NCBI RefSeq assembly: GCF_025398275.1 | Contig: NZ_JAODOR010000001.1 | Location: 62,001 to 126,000 of the forward strand | Source: Microbacterium memoriense | Lineage (GTDB): Bacteria > Actinomycetota > Actinomycetes > Actinomycetales > Microbacteriaceae | Direction: 5' to 3' | DNA: 64,000 nucleotides | Shown here: positions 18,545-26,167 of the stretch, one piece after another | How positions within the stretch are numbered: the stretch's first letter is position 1 | Layout: every line of letters starts with the position of its first letter | Translations under genes and position numbers: made by a program | The notes under the pieces: generated by a model | Seen by the model: the letters and a program-made list of their open reading frames with translations, nothing else | Databases searched by the model: none | Told to the model about the DNA's origin: nothing

Positions 18545-19105
18545 ATGGCATCCACCGCAGACATCAAGAACGGCGTCGTCCTCTCGATCGACGGACAGCT
18601 GTGGAACGTGATCGAGTTCCAGCACGTCAAGCCCGGCAAGGGCGGTGCATTCGTGCGCACCAAGCTCAAGAACGTCATGAGTGGCAAGGTCGTCGACCGT
18701 ACGTACAACGCCGGCGCGAAGATCGACATCGAGAACGTCGACCGCCGCGACTTCACCTACCTCTACAACGACGGCGACAGCTTCGTCTTCATGGACGTCG
18801 ACAACTACGACCAGCTCACCGTGGGCGCCGCGACCGTCGGCGACGCGAAGAACTTCATGCTGGAGAACCAGCAGGTCCAGATCGCGCTGAACAACGACAA
18901 CCCGCTCTACGTTGAGCTTCCGGCATCCGTCGTCCTGGAGATCACTTACACCGAGCCGGGCCTGCAGGGCGACCGCTCGTCGGCGGGCACGAAGCCCGCC
19001 ACGGTTGAGACCGGGTACGAGATCCAGGTGCCGCTCTTCGTCGAGCAGGGCACGAAGGTCAAGGTCGACACCCGCACGGGTGACTACCTCGGCCGCGTCA
19101 ACTGA
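18545..19105 (+). CDS. efp: Elongation factor P
   Basis: Relieves ribosome stalling at polyproline stretches. 186 residues with the three-domain KOW-like EF-P layout: [20 protein letters not shown], the domain I loop [16 protein letters not shown] with a Lys at the modification tip, and the C-terminal oligonucleotide-binding domain with [20 protein letters not shown] and [10 protein letters not shown]. The adjacent nusB and aroQ upstream are the standard actinobacterial neighbourhood. The upstream leader has its own -10 box. Confidence 0.97.
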   Translation: MASTADIKNGVVLSIDGQLWNVIEFQHVKPGKGGAFVRTKLKNVMSGKVVDRTYNAGAKIDIENVDRRDFTYLYNDGDSFVFMDVDNYDQLTVGAATVGDAKNFMLENQQVQIALNNDNPLYVELPASVVLEITYTEPGLQGDRSSAGTKPATVETGYEIQVPLFVEQGTKVKVDTRTGDYLGRVN

Positions 19106-19106
19106 G

Positions 19107-19517
19107 TTGAGCGCCCGCAGCAAGGCGCGTAAGCGCGCCCTCGACATCCTCTATCAGTCCGATGTCCGCGGCGACGATCTCGCCCTGACCCTCGCGGTCG
19201 AGGCGAAGCGCGCGGCCAGTGAGCCGGCGCGCGAAGCGTCGTGGCTCTATGCTCGCGAGATCGTCGACGGGGTGCTCGACAACCACGACGACATCGACGA
19301 ACAGATCATCACGCACGCACGCGACTGGAAGATCGAACGGATGCCGGCCGTCGACCGCGCGATCCTCCGCATCGCAGTGTGGGAACTGCTCCACAACGAC
19401 GAGGTTCCCGCCGCGGTCGCGATCGACGAAGCAGTGGAGCTCGCGAAGGAGTTCTCGACCGACGACTCCGGCTCGTTCATCCACGGTGTGCTCGCTCGCA
19501 TCACGCGGGCCAACTGA
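19107..19517 (+). CDS. nusB: Transcription antitermination factor NusB
   Basis: Binds the boxA RNA of rRNA operons with NusE to allow antitermination. 136 residues: SKARKRALDILYQSDVRGDD at the start, VDGVLDNHDDIDEQI, MPAVDRAILRIAVWELL, and the C-terminal IDEAVELAKEFSTDDSGSFI and NGVLA-type ending (HGVLARI). No ATG or GTG is available near the family N-terminus. TTG 19107, one base past the efp stop, gives the expected LSARSKARKR start, so a TTG start is inferred. The gene is cotranscribed with efp. Confidence 0.93.
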   Translation: MSARSKARKRALDILYQSDVRGDDLALTLAVEAKRAASEPAREASWLYAREIVDGVLDNHDDIDEQIITHARDWKIERMPAVDRAILRIAVWELLHNDEVPAAVAIDEAVELAKEFSTDDSGSFIHGVLARITRAN

Positions 19518-19554
19518 CCGTTCCTTCGCCGACATAGCGAGGAGGGGACGCATC

Positions 19555-22500
19555 GTGCCCGCGCCGCTCGTTTCCGACGCCGAGATCCGTCGTGTGGCGG
19601 GCCCCGGCCCGTACGAGCGCGGGCTCGATTACGCGCGGCGCGGGGCGGTCCGCCGGATCACCTGGGATGACGCGGACGCAACGCTTCGCGGGGTGATCGC
19701 GGGCAGCGGGTCTGCGCTCTACCGCTGCGCGATCCAGCTTGATGTGACCGGTGCGGCACCGCGGGTGATGAGCGCGCGGTGCTCGTGCCCGGTGGGTGAA
19801 CGGTGCAAGCACGCCGTGGCGACTCTGTTGCGCAGCAATGCGGGCGCGGGGGCCGGTGTGCACACGGATGCCGGTGCCGTGCCCGCCATGCCTCCCCACT
19901 CATCGCGGACTCCCGACTGGCGGTCTCTGCTCGCGCGAGAAGTGCCCACGGGCCTCGTGCGGCCCCTGGCGCTCGGCGTCGAGGTGCGCCTGCGCGAATC
20001 GCGTGAATCGGCGCATTGGGGAACGCGTCGCGTGCAGACGGCGACGCCGCGCGCGCTGCAGGAGGCGCTCGCGCGCGGCCGCGCCGAGGACATCTCGGTG
20101 AGTCTTCGCCCGCTGGCCCGCAGCACCGGGACCGGCGCGTGGGTGCGGGCTGACGTCTCGTGGGACATCGTGCGCCGCAGCGCGCATCAGGCATCGAGCC
20201 ACCCGTATCCTCGCGCTCAGGCGCGGTGGTTCGCGGAGCTCCACGGGATCGTGCACGATGCGCGCCTGCTCGGCGGGGCCGCCCGAGACGACTCGGCCTG
20301 GCTGACTCTCGATAGCGTCGAATCAGCGCTCTTCTGGCCGCATCTGCGCGGTGCGGAGGCTCTCGGCATCCCGATCGTCCCGGCCGCGAAGAGCCAGACC
20401 GTGGTGATCGCGGAGGCGGGCGAGGTCACCGTGGCCCTCGACCGAGGGCCTGCCGGCGGGTTGACGCTGTCGTCGGTGGTGACGATCGATGACGCCACCC
20501 CCGATCCGGGGATGGTGCGCCCGGTCGGACACATCGGCGTCTATTCGCTCGAGGCCGGCGAACCGGGCGTCCGCCTGACGCTCGCGCCGGTGCTTCTCGG
20601 TGACGCGCAGCATGCTCTCCTGATGGCGCGCGACCGGGTGGAGGTGCCGGCCGCCGACGCGGCGGAGTTCCTCCGCGAGGCGTACCCGCGCATCGCGCGA
20701 GAATCCGACGTGATCGCCGGCGCGGGCGTCAGCCTTCCCGCTCCCGAGCAGACGAGCGCGGTCATGACGGTGACCTTCGGTCCCTCCGCGACCGTGCGCT
20801 ACGCGCTCGAGTGGCACCGTCCGGGGTTCGGCCGCGCGGCCTTCGACACGACCGACGGATCGGCGGGCGAATCGGAGCTGCGCGTCGCGATCGCCCGCGC
20901 GTGGACCGATCGTGGACTCGGCTTCGTCGCAGGCACGACGCTCGCCGACGTGGATGCCGCCGAGTTCACCGAGCACGTCCTGCCCGTGCTGGAGGCCATC
21001 GACGGCGTGCGTGTGGAGGTGCGCGGACGCAGGCGTGTCTTCCGGGAGCTCACGGGAGACCCGCGGATCACGGTGAAGACCCTCGAGAGTGACGACGCGG
21101 ATTGGTTCGATCTCGGCGTGCTCGTGGAGATCGACGGTCATCGCATTCCGTTCCGCCCGCTGTTTTCCGCGCTCGCGACGGGGCGGAAGAAGCTGCTCCT
21201 CTCCGACGGCCACTACTTCTCGGTGGCGCACCCCGCGCTCGACCGCCTGCGCGACCTGATCGCCGAGGCGGCCGAGCTTCCCGAGTGGGAGTCGGGCCCG
21301 AAGATCAGCCGGTATCAGCTGCCGCTCTGGGACGACTTCGAGGACCTCGCCGACGAGGCTCTGCCCGCGGTCGGCTGGCGCGCGGCCGTCGACGCGTTCC
21401 GCAGCGCCGACGCGCACCCCGTTCCCGCGCCCGCGGGCCTCGACGCGCAGTTGCGTCCCTACCAACTGGAGGGCTTCCAGCGCTTGGCGCTCTGGTGGCG
21501 CCACCGTCTGGGCGGAGTCCTCGCCGACGACATGGGGCTCGGCAAGACGCTGCAGGTGCTCGCGCTCATGCTGCACGCGTGCGAGACCGGCGAGCGCCGG
21601 CCGTTCCTGGTCGTGGCCCCGACGTCCGTCCTGGCGACGTGGCGGGCGGAAGCCGCCCGGTTCGCCCCGGGATTGCGCGTGCACCTCGCCGAGTCGACGA
21701 TGGCCAAGAGCGGGGTGGCGCCGGATGCCGCGGACGCGGACATCGTCGTCACGTCGTACACGCTCCTTCGCCTTGACGAGGATGCGTACGCGTCCGCCCG
21801 CTGGGCCGGGGTGATTCTCGACGAAGCGCAATTCGTGAAGAACCCGCGCACGCGTCTCTACCGCGCCGTGGAGCGATTGCAGTCCGACATGGTGCTCGTG
21901 GTGACCGGGACGCCGCTGGAGAACTCGCTCAGTGAACTCTGGGCACTGCTGGCGCTCGCGTGCCCGGGTCTGTTCCCCTCCGCGCGCCGGTTCCGCGAGG
22001 AGTACGTGCGCCCGATCGAACAGGGCAAGGTGCCCGAGAATCAGGAGGGCGGGCCCTACCGGGAGGATCGGCTGCGGCGGCTGCGTGCCCGGCTCCGCCC
22101 GTTCCTGTTGCGACGCACCAAGGATCTCGTCGCACCCGAACTGCCCGCGCGCCAAGAGCAGGAGCTGCACGTCGAGTTGAGTCCCGCCCACCGTGCGGTC
22201 TACGATCTCGCGCTGCAGCGCGAACGGCGAAAGGTGTTGGGGCTGCTCGCCGACCTCGATCGTCACCGGTTCACCGTTTTCCGTTCGCTGACGTTGCTGC
22301 GCCGGCTGGCGCTCGCGCCGGCACTCGTCGACGCGGGGGATGCGGGAATCCGCTCCAGCAAACTCGACGCGCTCAGGGAGCTCCTCGACGAGCTCCTCGC
22401 CGAGGGGCACCGGGCACTCGTGTTCAGCCAGTTCACGTCGTACCTCGATCTTGTCCGGGCGGACTTGGATGCCCACGGCATCCGGTACGAGTACCTCGAC

Positions 22501-22860
22501 GGATCGACGCGTCGCCGCGCCGCCGTCGTCGATGCTTTCCGGGCGGGCGATGCACCGGTGTTCCTCATCAGTCTCAAGGCCGGTGGATTCGGGCTCACCC
22601 TCACAGAAGCCGACTACGTGTTTCTCCTCGACCCGTGGTGGAATCCGGCCGCCGAAGCGCAGGCCGTCGACCGGGCGCACCGAATCGGCCAGACCCGGCC
22701 GGTCAACGTCTATCGCCTGATTGCGAGCGGCACGATCGAGGAGAAGGTGCTGGCGCTGCAGCAACGCAAAGCGCGCCTGTTCCAGTCGGTCATGGGCGAT
22801 GACGATCTGCTGGCGCGATCGCTCACGGCAGAGGACATCCGCGGTCTTTTCGACGCGTGA
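19555..22860 (+). CDS. SWIM zinc-finger / SNF2 helicase
   Basis: A 1101-residue Swi2/Snf2-family DNA-dependent ATPase. A SWIM zinc finger near the N-terminus has ligands C76, C78, C84 and H86 (CSCPVGERCKH). A long central region of unknown fold follows. The helicase core has Walker A in DDMGLGKT (about 659-666), the box II variant DEAQ at 756-759, VVTGTPLENSLSELWALL (motif III region) and the C-terminal half with LISLKAGGFGLTLTEADYV and QAVDRAHRIGQTRPV. Such proteins (HepA/RapA-like or SNF2-SWIM) are common in Actinobacteria and are thought to remodel nucleoprotein or act in repair. GTG 19555 follows GAGGAGGGG. No methylase-type partner is adjacent. Confidence 0.92.
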   Translation: MPAPLVSDAEIRRVAGPGPYERGLDYARRGAVRRITWDDADATLRGVIAGSGSALYRCAIQLDVTGAAPRVMSARCSCPVGERCKHAVATLLRSNAGAGAGVHTDAGAVPAMPPHSSRTPDWRSLLAREVPTGLVRPLALGVEVRLRESRESAHWGTRRVQTATPRALQEALARGRAEDISVSLRPLARSTGTGAWVRADVSWDIVRRSAHQASSHPYPRAQARWFAELHGIVHDARLLGGAARDDSAWLTLDSVESALFWPHLRGAEALGIPIVPAAKSQTVVIAEAGEVTVALDRGPAGGLTLSSVVTIDDATPDPGMVRPVGHIGVYSLEAGEPGVRLTLAPVLLGDAQHALLMARDRVEVPAADAAEFLREAYPRIARESDVIAGAGVSLPAPEQTSAVMTVTFGPSATVRYALEWHRPGFGRAAFDTTDGSAGESELRVAIARAWTDRGLGFVAGTTLADVDAAEFTEHVLPVLEAIDGVRVEVRGRRRVFRELTGDPRITVKTLESDDADWFDLGVLVEIDGHRIPFRPLFSALATGRKKLLLSDGHYFSVAHPALDRLRDLIAEAAELPEWESGPKISRYQLPLWDDFEDLADEALPAVGWRAAVDAFRSADAHPVPAPAGLDAQLRPYQLEGFQRLALWWRHRLGGVLADDMGLGKTLQVLALMLHACETGERRPFLVVAPTSVLATWRAEAARFAPGLRVHLAESTMAKSGVAPDAADADIVVTSYTLLRLDEDAYASARWAGVILDEAQFVKNPRTRLYRAVERLQSDMVLVVTGTPLENSLSELWALLALACPGLFPSARRFREEYVRPIEQGKVPENQEGGPYREDRLRRLRARLRPFLLRRTKDLVAPELPARQEQELHVELSPAHRAVYDLALQRERRKVLGLLADLDRHRFTVFRSLTLLRRLALAPALVDAGDAGIRSSKLDALRELLDELLAEGHRALVFSQFTSYLDLVRADLDAHGIRYEYLDGSTRRRAAVVDAFRAGDAPVFLISLKAGGFGLTLTEADYVFLLDPWWNPAAEAQAVDRAHRIGQTRPVNVYRLIASGTIEEKVLALQQRKARLFQSVMGDDDLLARSLTAEDIRGLFDA

Positions 22861-22910
22861 CGTCCGGTCTTTGCACGGCCCGTCTGCCGGATGCCGTCGG
22901 CCTCGCCGCG

Positions 22911-22916
22911 TAGACT
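22911..22916 (+). promoter_or_regulatory. Predicted -10 box (TAGACT) for the MBL-Rieske gene
   Basis: TAGACT fits TANNNT, 28 nt before the ATG, with AGGAGG at 22931-22936 as ribosome binding site. Confidence 0.5.
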
Positions 22917-22943
22917 CGGTGTCGCTCGACCAGGAGGTTTTCC

Positions 22944-24506
22944 ATGCGCATCACAGGACTCGGCCACGCCGGCATGTTCATCGAGACGACCGGCGGCAGC
23001 ATCCTCTGCGACCCCGTCCTCGGCCCGAGCTTCTTCGGATCGTGGTTCCCGTTCCCCGACAACCGAGGGCTCGACTGGGAACGCTTCGGAGCCGCGGACT
23101 TCCTCTACATCTCGCACCGGCACCGCGATCACTTCGACCCGGCGCTGCTCCAGCGGTTCGTGCGCCGTGACATTCCGGTGCTCCTGCCGGACTATCCGAC
23201 GGATGATCTCGAGAGCGATCTGCGCGCCCTCGGCTACGAGAACATCGCCTACACGCAGGCCGGTGTGCCGCTGCAGTACGGCGATCTGAAGATCATGATC
23301 ACGCCGCTCCGAGCCCCGAGCGACGGACCGATCGGAGACTCGTCGCTGTCGGTCGGCGACGGCACCGCCAGCATCCTGAACCAGAACGATTCGCACCCTC
23401 TCGATCTCGACGCGCTCCTGAGCTTCGGGACCCCGGATGCCTACTTCACCCAGACGTCGGGCGCGATCTGGTGGCCGATGGCCTACGACTTGCCGCAGGA
23501 CGCGAAGCAGAATTTCGCGCAGCTCAAGCGCGACGCGCAGAACAAGCGGGCGATGTACTACATCGAGAAGGTCGATGCGCCCCACGTCTTCCCGATGGCG
23601 GGCCCACCGATGTTCCTGCGCGAAGATCTCTTCCGCTACAACGGCTGGGGCGAGGAGAACGACTCGATCTTCACCGATCAGGCGCAGTTCCTCGCGCACA
23701 TGGCTGAGCTTCGTCCCGCCCAGCAGGGTCACCTGTTCGTGCCGGGCACCCAGGTCGATCTCGCCGGCAGCACGGCCGAGATCAGCCAGACGCTGTACAC
23801 GGATGCCGAGATCGAGCGCGTCTTCCACGACAAGTGGAACTATCTCGCGCAGCAGCGCGACGCCCGCCAGGGCGAGATCGCGGCAGAGGTCGCGTCACGC
23901 GCGCCGATCCTGCCGCCGGAGGAGATGCTCGCGGCGCTCAAGGAGTGGTGGGAGCCGCTCCTGCGCCGCGCTCGCACGATCCGCATGGGTGTGGGAGGCA
24001 ATGTCCGCTTCCGCATCGGTGAGCTTGACATGGTCGTCGACTTCCCCAAGGCCAAGGTCCGCGAATATGCGGGGGAGGAGTGCATCTACTGGTACACGAT
24101 TCCGGCGGACCTCGTCTCGACCAACATCGTCGACCACGAGATCGATTGGTCCAACTCGATCTTCCTCTCGATGCAGTTCGAGGTGGGGCGTTCGGGCAAG
24201 TTCAACGAGTTCCTGACGACGTTCCTCAAGTGCCTCTCCCGTGACCGCATCGAGTATGTCGAGAACTGGTATGCCGAGCAGTCCGACCAGACCGAGGATG
24301 CCGAGATCGGCGAGTGGACCGTGCAGCGACGGTGCCCGCACCTGCGCGCCGACCTCACCAAGACGGCGAAGATCGAAGACGGTGTGCTCACCTGCTCCCT
24401 GCACGACTGGAAGTGGGACCTCGAGACGGGCAAGTGCCTGTCGACGCAGGGACACCCGATCCGCGCATCGCGCATCATCGAGACGGCGTCTGCCCCGACG
24501 TCCTGA
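22944..24506 (+). CDS. MBL-fold hydrolase with C-terminal Rieske [2Fe-2S] domain
   Basis: A 520-residue two-domain protein. The N-terminal metallo-beta-lactamase fold starts GLGHAGMFIETTGGSILCDP (UlaG-like) and carries the metal motif H58-x-H60-x-D62-H63 in SHRHRDH. The middle (MYYIEKVDAPHVFPMAGPPM) is typical of this family. The C-terminal 60 residues form a Rieske domain: C464-P-H466 and C484-S-L-H487, separated by 17 residues, followed by WDLETGKC. This pairing recalls CMP-sialic acid hydroxylase (CMAH), where Rieske and MBL domains also occur together but with the Rieske domain at the N-terminus. An oxidoreductive role on an unknown substrate is inferred. No sugar-nucleotide genes are nearby. 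Confidence 0.85.
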   Translation: MRITGLGHAGMFIETTGGSILCDPVLGPSFFGSWFPFPDNRGLDWERFGAADFLYISHRHRDHFDPALLQRFVRRDIPVLLPDYPTDDLESDLRALGYENIAYTQAGVPLQYGDLKIMITPLRAPSDGPIGDSSLSVGDGTASILNQNDSHPLDLDALLSFGTPDAYFTQTSGAIWWPMAYDLPQDAKQNFAQLKRDAQNKRAMYYIEKVDAPHVFPMAGPPMFLREDLFRYNGWGEENDSIFTDQAQFLAHMAELRPAQQGHLFVPGTQVDLAGSTAEISQTLYTDAEIERVFHDKWNYLAQQRDARQGEIAAEVASRAPILPPEEMLAALKEWWEPLLRRARTIRMGVGGNVRFRIGELDMVVDFPKAKVREYAGEECIYWYTIPADLVSTNIVDHEIDWSNSIFLSMQFEVGRSGKFNEFLTTFLKCLSRDRIEYVENWYAEQSDQTEDAEIGEWTVQRRCPHLRADLTKTAKIEDGVLTCSLHDWKWDLETGKCLSTQGHPIRASRIIETASAPTS

Positions 24507-24530
24507 TCTCTCGCTCGGCACACCGCGGCC
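24507..24530. repeat. Partial inverted copy of the palindromic element
   Basis: Bases 24517-24528 match, in inverse orientation, the right-hand arm of the element at 24544-24587 (11 of 12 positions against 24567-24578). They look like a degenerate half copy that could pair alternatively with it. Confidence 0.35.
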
Positions 24531-24543
24531 CATCCCTGTCTCC

Positions 24544-24587
24544 GGTGATCGAGTGCCGCGGCGCAGCCGCGGTGTACCGAGATCACC
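24544..24587. repeat. REP-like palindromic element between convergent genes
   Basis: A 44-bp element with perfect outer arms GGTGATC and GATCACC and an inner stem CCGCGGC-GCA-GCCGCGG. It shares its architecture with the elements inside hsdM and hsdS: the GTCGAG/GATCGAG left shoulder, GCA loop and GTACCGA right shoulder. Lying between the stops of two convergent genes, it could act as a bidirectional terminator. Confidence 0.75.
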
Positions 24588-24597
24588 CCGCGCCGAC

Positions 24598-26016
24598 TCA
24601 CGTGCGCTGCAGCCGCCGCTTCAGCCGGATCGGTGAGGTGGTGACGACGCGCCAGCGATGGTCGGTTCCGAGCCACGGGGGCGGTTTGACCTCGGGAACC
24701 CCGACGTTCATCCGGATCTGCCACCCGATCCGGTCGAGGAACCGATGGTGGAACCAGCACAAGAGAACCCCGTTGTCGGTGTGGGTTTTGCCGCCCTGCG
24801 CATACTCGGTGACGTGGTGGATTTCGCACCACGCGGCGGGCGTTCCGCATCCGGGGATGATGCATCCGCCGTCACGAAGAGCGATCGCGCGGCGCTGATG
24901 GCGGTTGAAGACGCGTTCCTCCGTTCCGATGTCGACGATCTTGCCGTTCTTCCGCGTCGTGATGCGCTGGATCCGGCCCGCGCAGGCAATGTGCCGGGCG
25001 ACGGTGATCGAAATCGGCTCTGCGCATCCCTGCGCGTGCGCGTACCCGGTGTCTGCGGCGAGGTCTTCCGCTGTCACCGACACCACGAGCGTCGGCGCGT
25101 ACCCGCCGAGGGTCGGCAACAGCCCGCTGGATGCCGCGACCCCGAGCGCGGCGGCGAATGCGTCGTGCTGCTTCTGGGCGCGCGTGCGATCGTCGGCCCC
25201 GGCGAGGGGGAGTAGTTCACCGTTCGCGTCTGCCGCGGCCGGGTCGTCGAAGCTCACTTTCGGCGACAGCTGTGCGTCGAAGATTGTCTGCAACTGCGCG
25301 GCGACTTCGGGTAGCAGCATCCCTCGGATCGGGACGCCCGTCGGCGTCGCGACGCCGAGCACCAGAGCCCGCTTCCGGATCGCTGCCCGCTCGCGCGGCT
25401 CTGCGCCATCTTGATCGAGCGCGATCGACCAGGTCTGCGCGTGGATCTTGAGCAATGCGGCGCAGGCGGGCGGAGCCCCATCGGGACCTTCGCCGCGCGC
25501 TTCGGCGACCACGACGTCGGCCGCCTGCCGGCGCGCGTCGTGCGTGACCCGCGGTGCGGTCTGCTGCAGGGGATCGGTGATCGACAGAATGCCGTCGACA
25601 CCGATAACCCCGTCTACCATCGCGTCGCGCACCGACGGGAACGGCGCCTCGAGGAGTTCGCCGGAGATGTCGGAGATCGCCGGGCGCGTCGCCCGCGCCG
25701 CCCGCTGCAGGCGAGCCGCGGTCTGCGCGCTCACGCGGGTGATCTGCTCGACCAGGTCGGTGACGTCGCGGCAGCCGAGGTGCGACGTCATCCGCGCGTC
25801 GCGGTCACCGGTCTCAGACCTGCGCATGACCTCGCCCGTCGCGTCGATCAGCATCGCCTCGACGAGCCGGTGGACCGTCGCGATCGCCCCGAGCTGCGCC
25901 GCGAGCTCATGCTCCGTGGCCCGCTGCAAGGACCGCGCCGACGCGCACTCCGCCACCAGCGCCGCGACCTGCGACTGCAGGTCTGAGAGGGGCTGTGCGA
26001 GGAGGTCCATACCCAT
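24598..26016 (-). CDS. DUF222 and HNH endonuclease domain protein
   Basis: About 472 residues. The N-terminal two-thirds is a DUF222 helical region, and a C-terminal HNH nuclease motif is present: CIIPGCGTPAAWCEIHH, then GGKTHTDNGVLLCWFHH. The cysteine pairs and the His-His/Asn/His-His pattern look intact. This family is the REP13E12-type of Actinobacteria, present in several copies per genome and often near mobile DNA. The function is undetermined. The start is placed at ATG 26016, six bases after GAGG; ATG codons at 26022 and 26010 are alternatives. It is divergent from hsdM and convergent with the MBL-Rieske gene. Confidence 0.85.
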   Translation of the reverse strand: MGMDLLAQPLSDLQSQVAALVAECASARSLQRATEHELAAQLGAIATVHRLVEAMLIDATGEVMRRSETGDRDARMTSHLGCRDVTDLVEQITRVSAQTAARLQRAARATRPAISDISGELLEAPFPSVRDAMVDGVIGVDGILSITDPLQQTAPRVTHDARRQAADVVVAEARGEGPDGAPPACAALLKIHAQTWSIALDQDGAEPRERAAIRKRALVLGVATPTGVPIRGMLLPEVAAQLQTIFDAQLSPKVSFDDPAAADANGELLPLAGADDRTRAQKQHDAFAAALGVAASSGLLPTLGGYAPTLVVSVTAEDLAADTGYAHAQGCAEPISITVARHIACAGRIQRITTRKNGKIVDIGTEERVFNRHQRRAIALRDGGCIIPGCGTPAAWCEIHHVTEYAQGGKTHTDNGVLLCWFHHRFLDRIGWQIRMNVGVPEVKPPPWLGTDHRWRVVTTSPIRLKRRLQRT

Positions 26017-26087
26017 GATCATCCTCGGGGGGTCCGACATTGAGAGCCGGAAAAGCACAGATCAAGCATGGAAAAAGCCACCCAAGA

Positions 26088-26103
26088 ATGAGAGTCTTCT
26101 CAT
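26088..26103. promoter_or_regulatory. Inverted repeat upstream of hsdM (distal)
   Basis: ATGAGA-GTCT-TCTCAT, perfect 6-bp arms, in the 151-bp divergent gap between the DUF222-HNH gene and hsdM. Its TGAGA half-site recurs in the hsdM-proximal repeat. Confidence 0.45.
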
Positions 26104-26116
26104 CTGTGTCGGACCC

Positions 26117-26133
26117 TCTCACATAGAGTGAGA
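26117..26133. promoter_or_regulatory. hsdM -10 box within an inverted repeat
   Basis: TCTCAC-ATAGA-GTGAGA is a perfect 6-bp-arm inverted repeat that contains the -10 candidate TAGAGT (26124-26129). A repressor bound here would shut hsdM off. Together with the repeat at 26088-26103, centred about 30 bp away, it suggests paired operator sites for an unidentified regulator. Confidence 0.5.
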
Positions 26134-26167
26134 TCAGTCTCTGCCGCGCTCTCTCCGAAGGCCCTCT

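Noticed and set aside
24598..26016. Insertion sequence or intron-encoded endonuclease
   Set aside because: The HNH motif belongs to a DUF222 protein, and there are no terminal repeats or interrupted gene around it.
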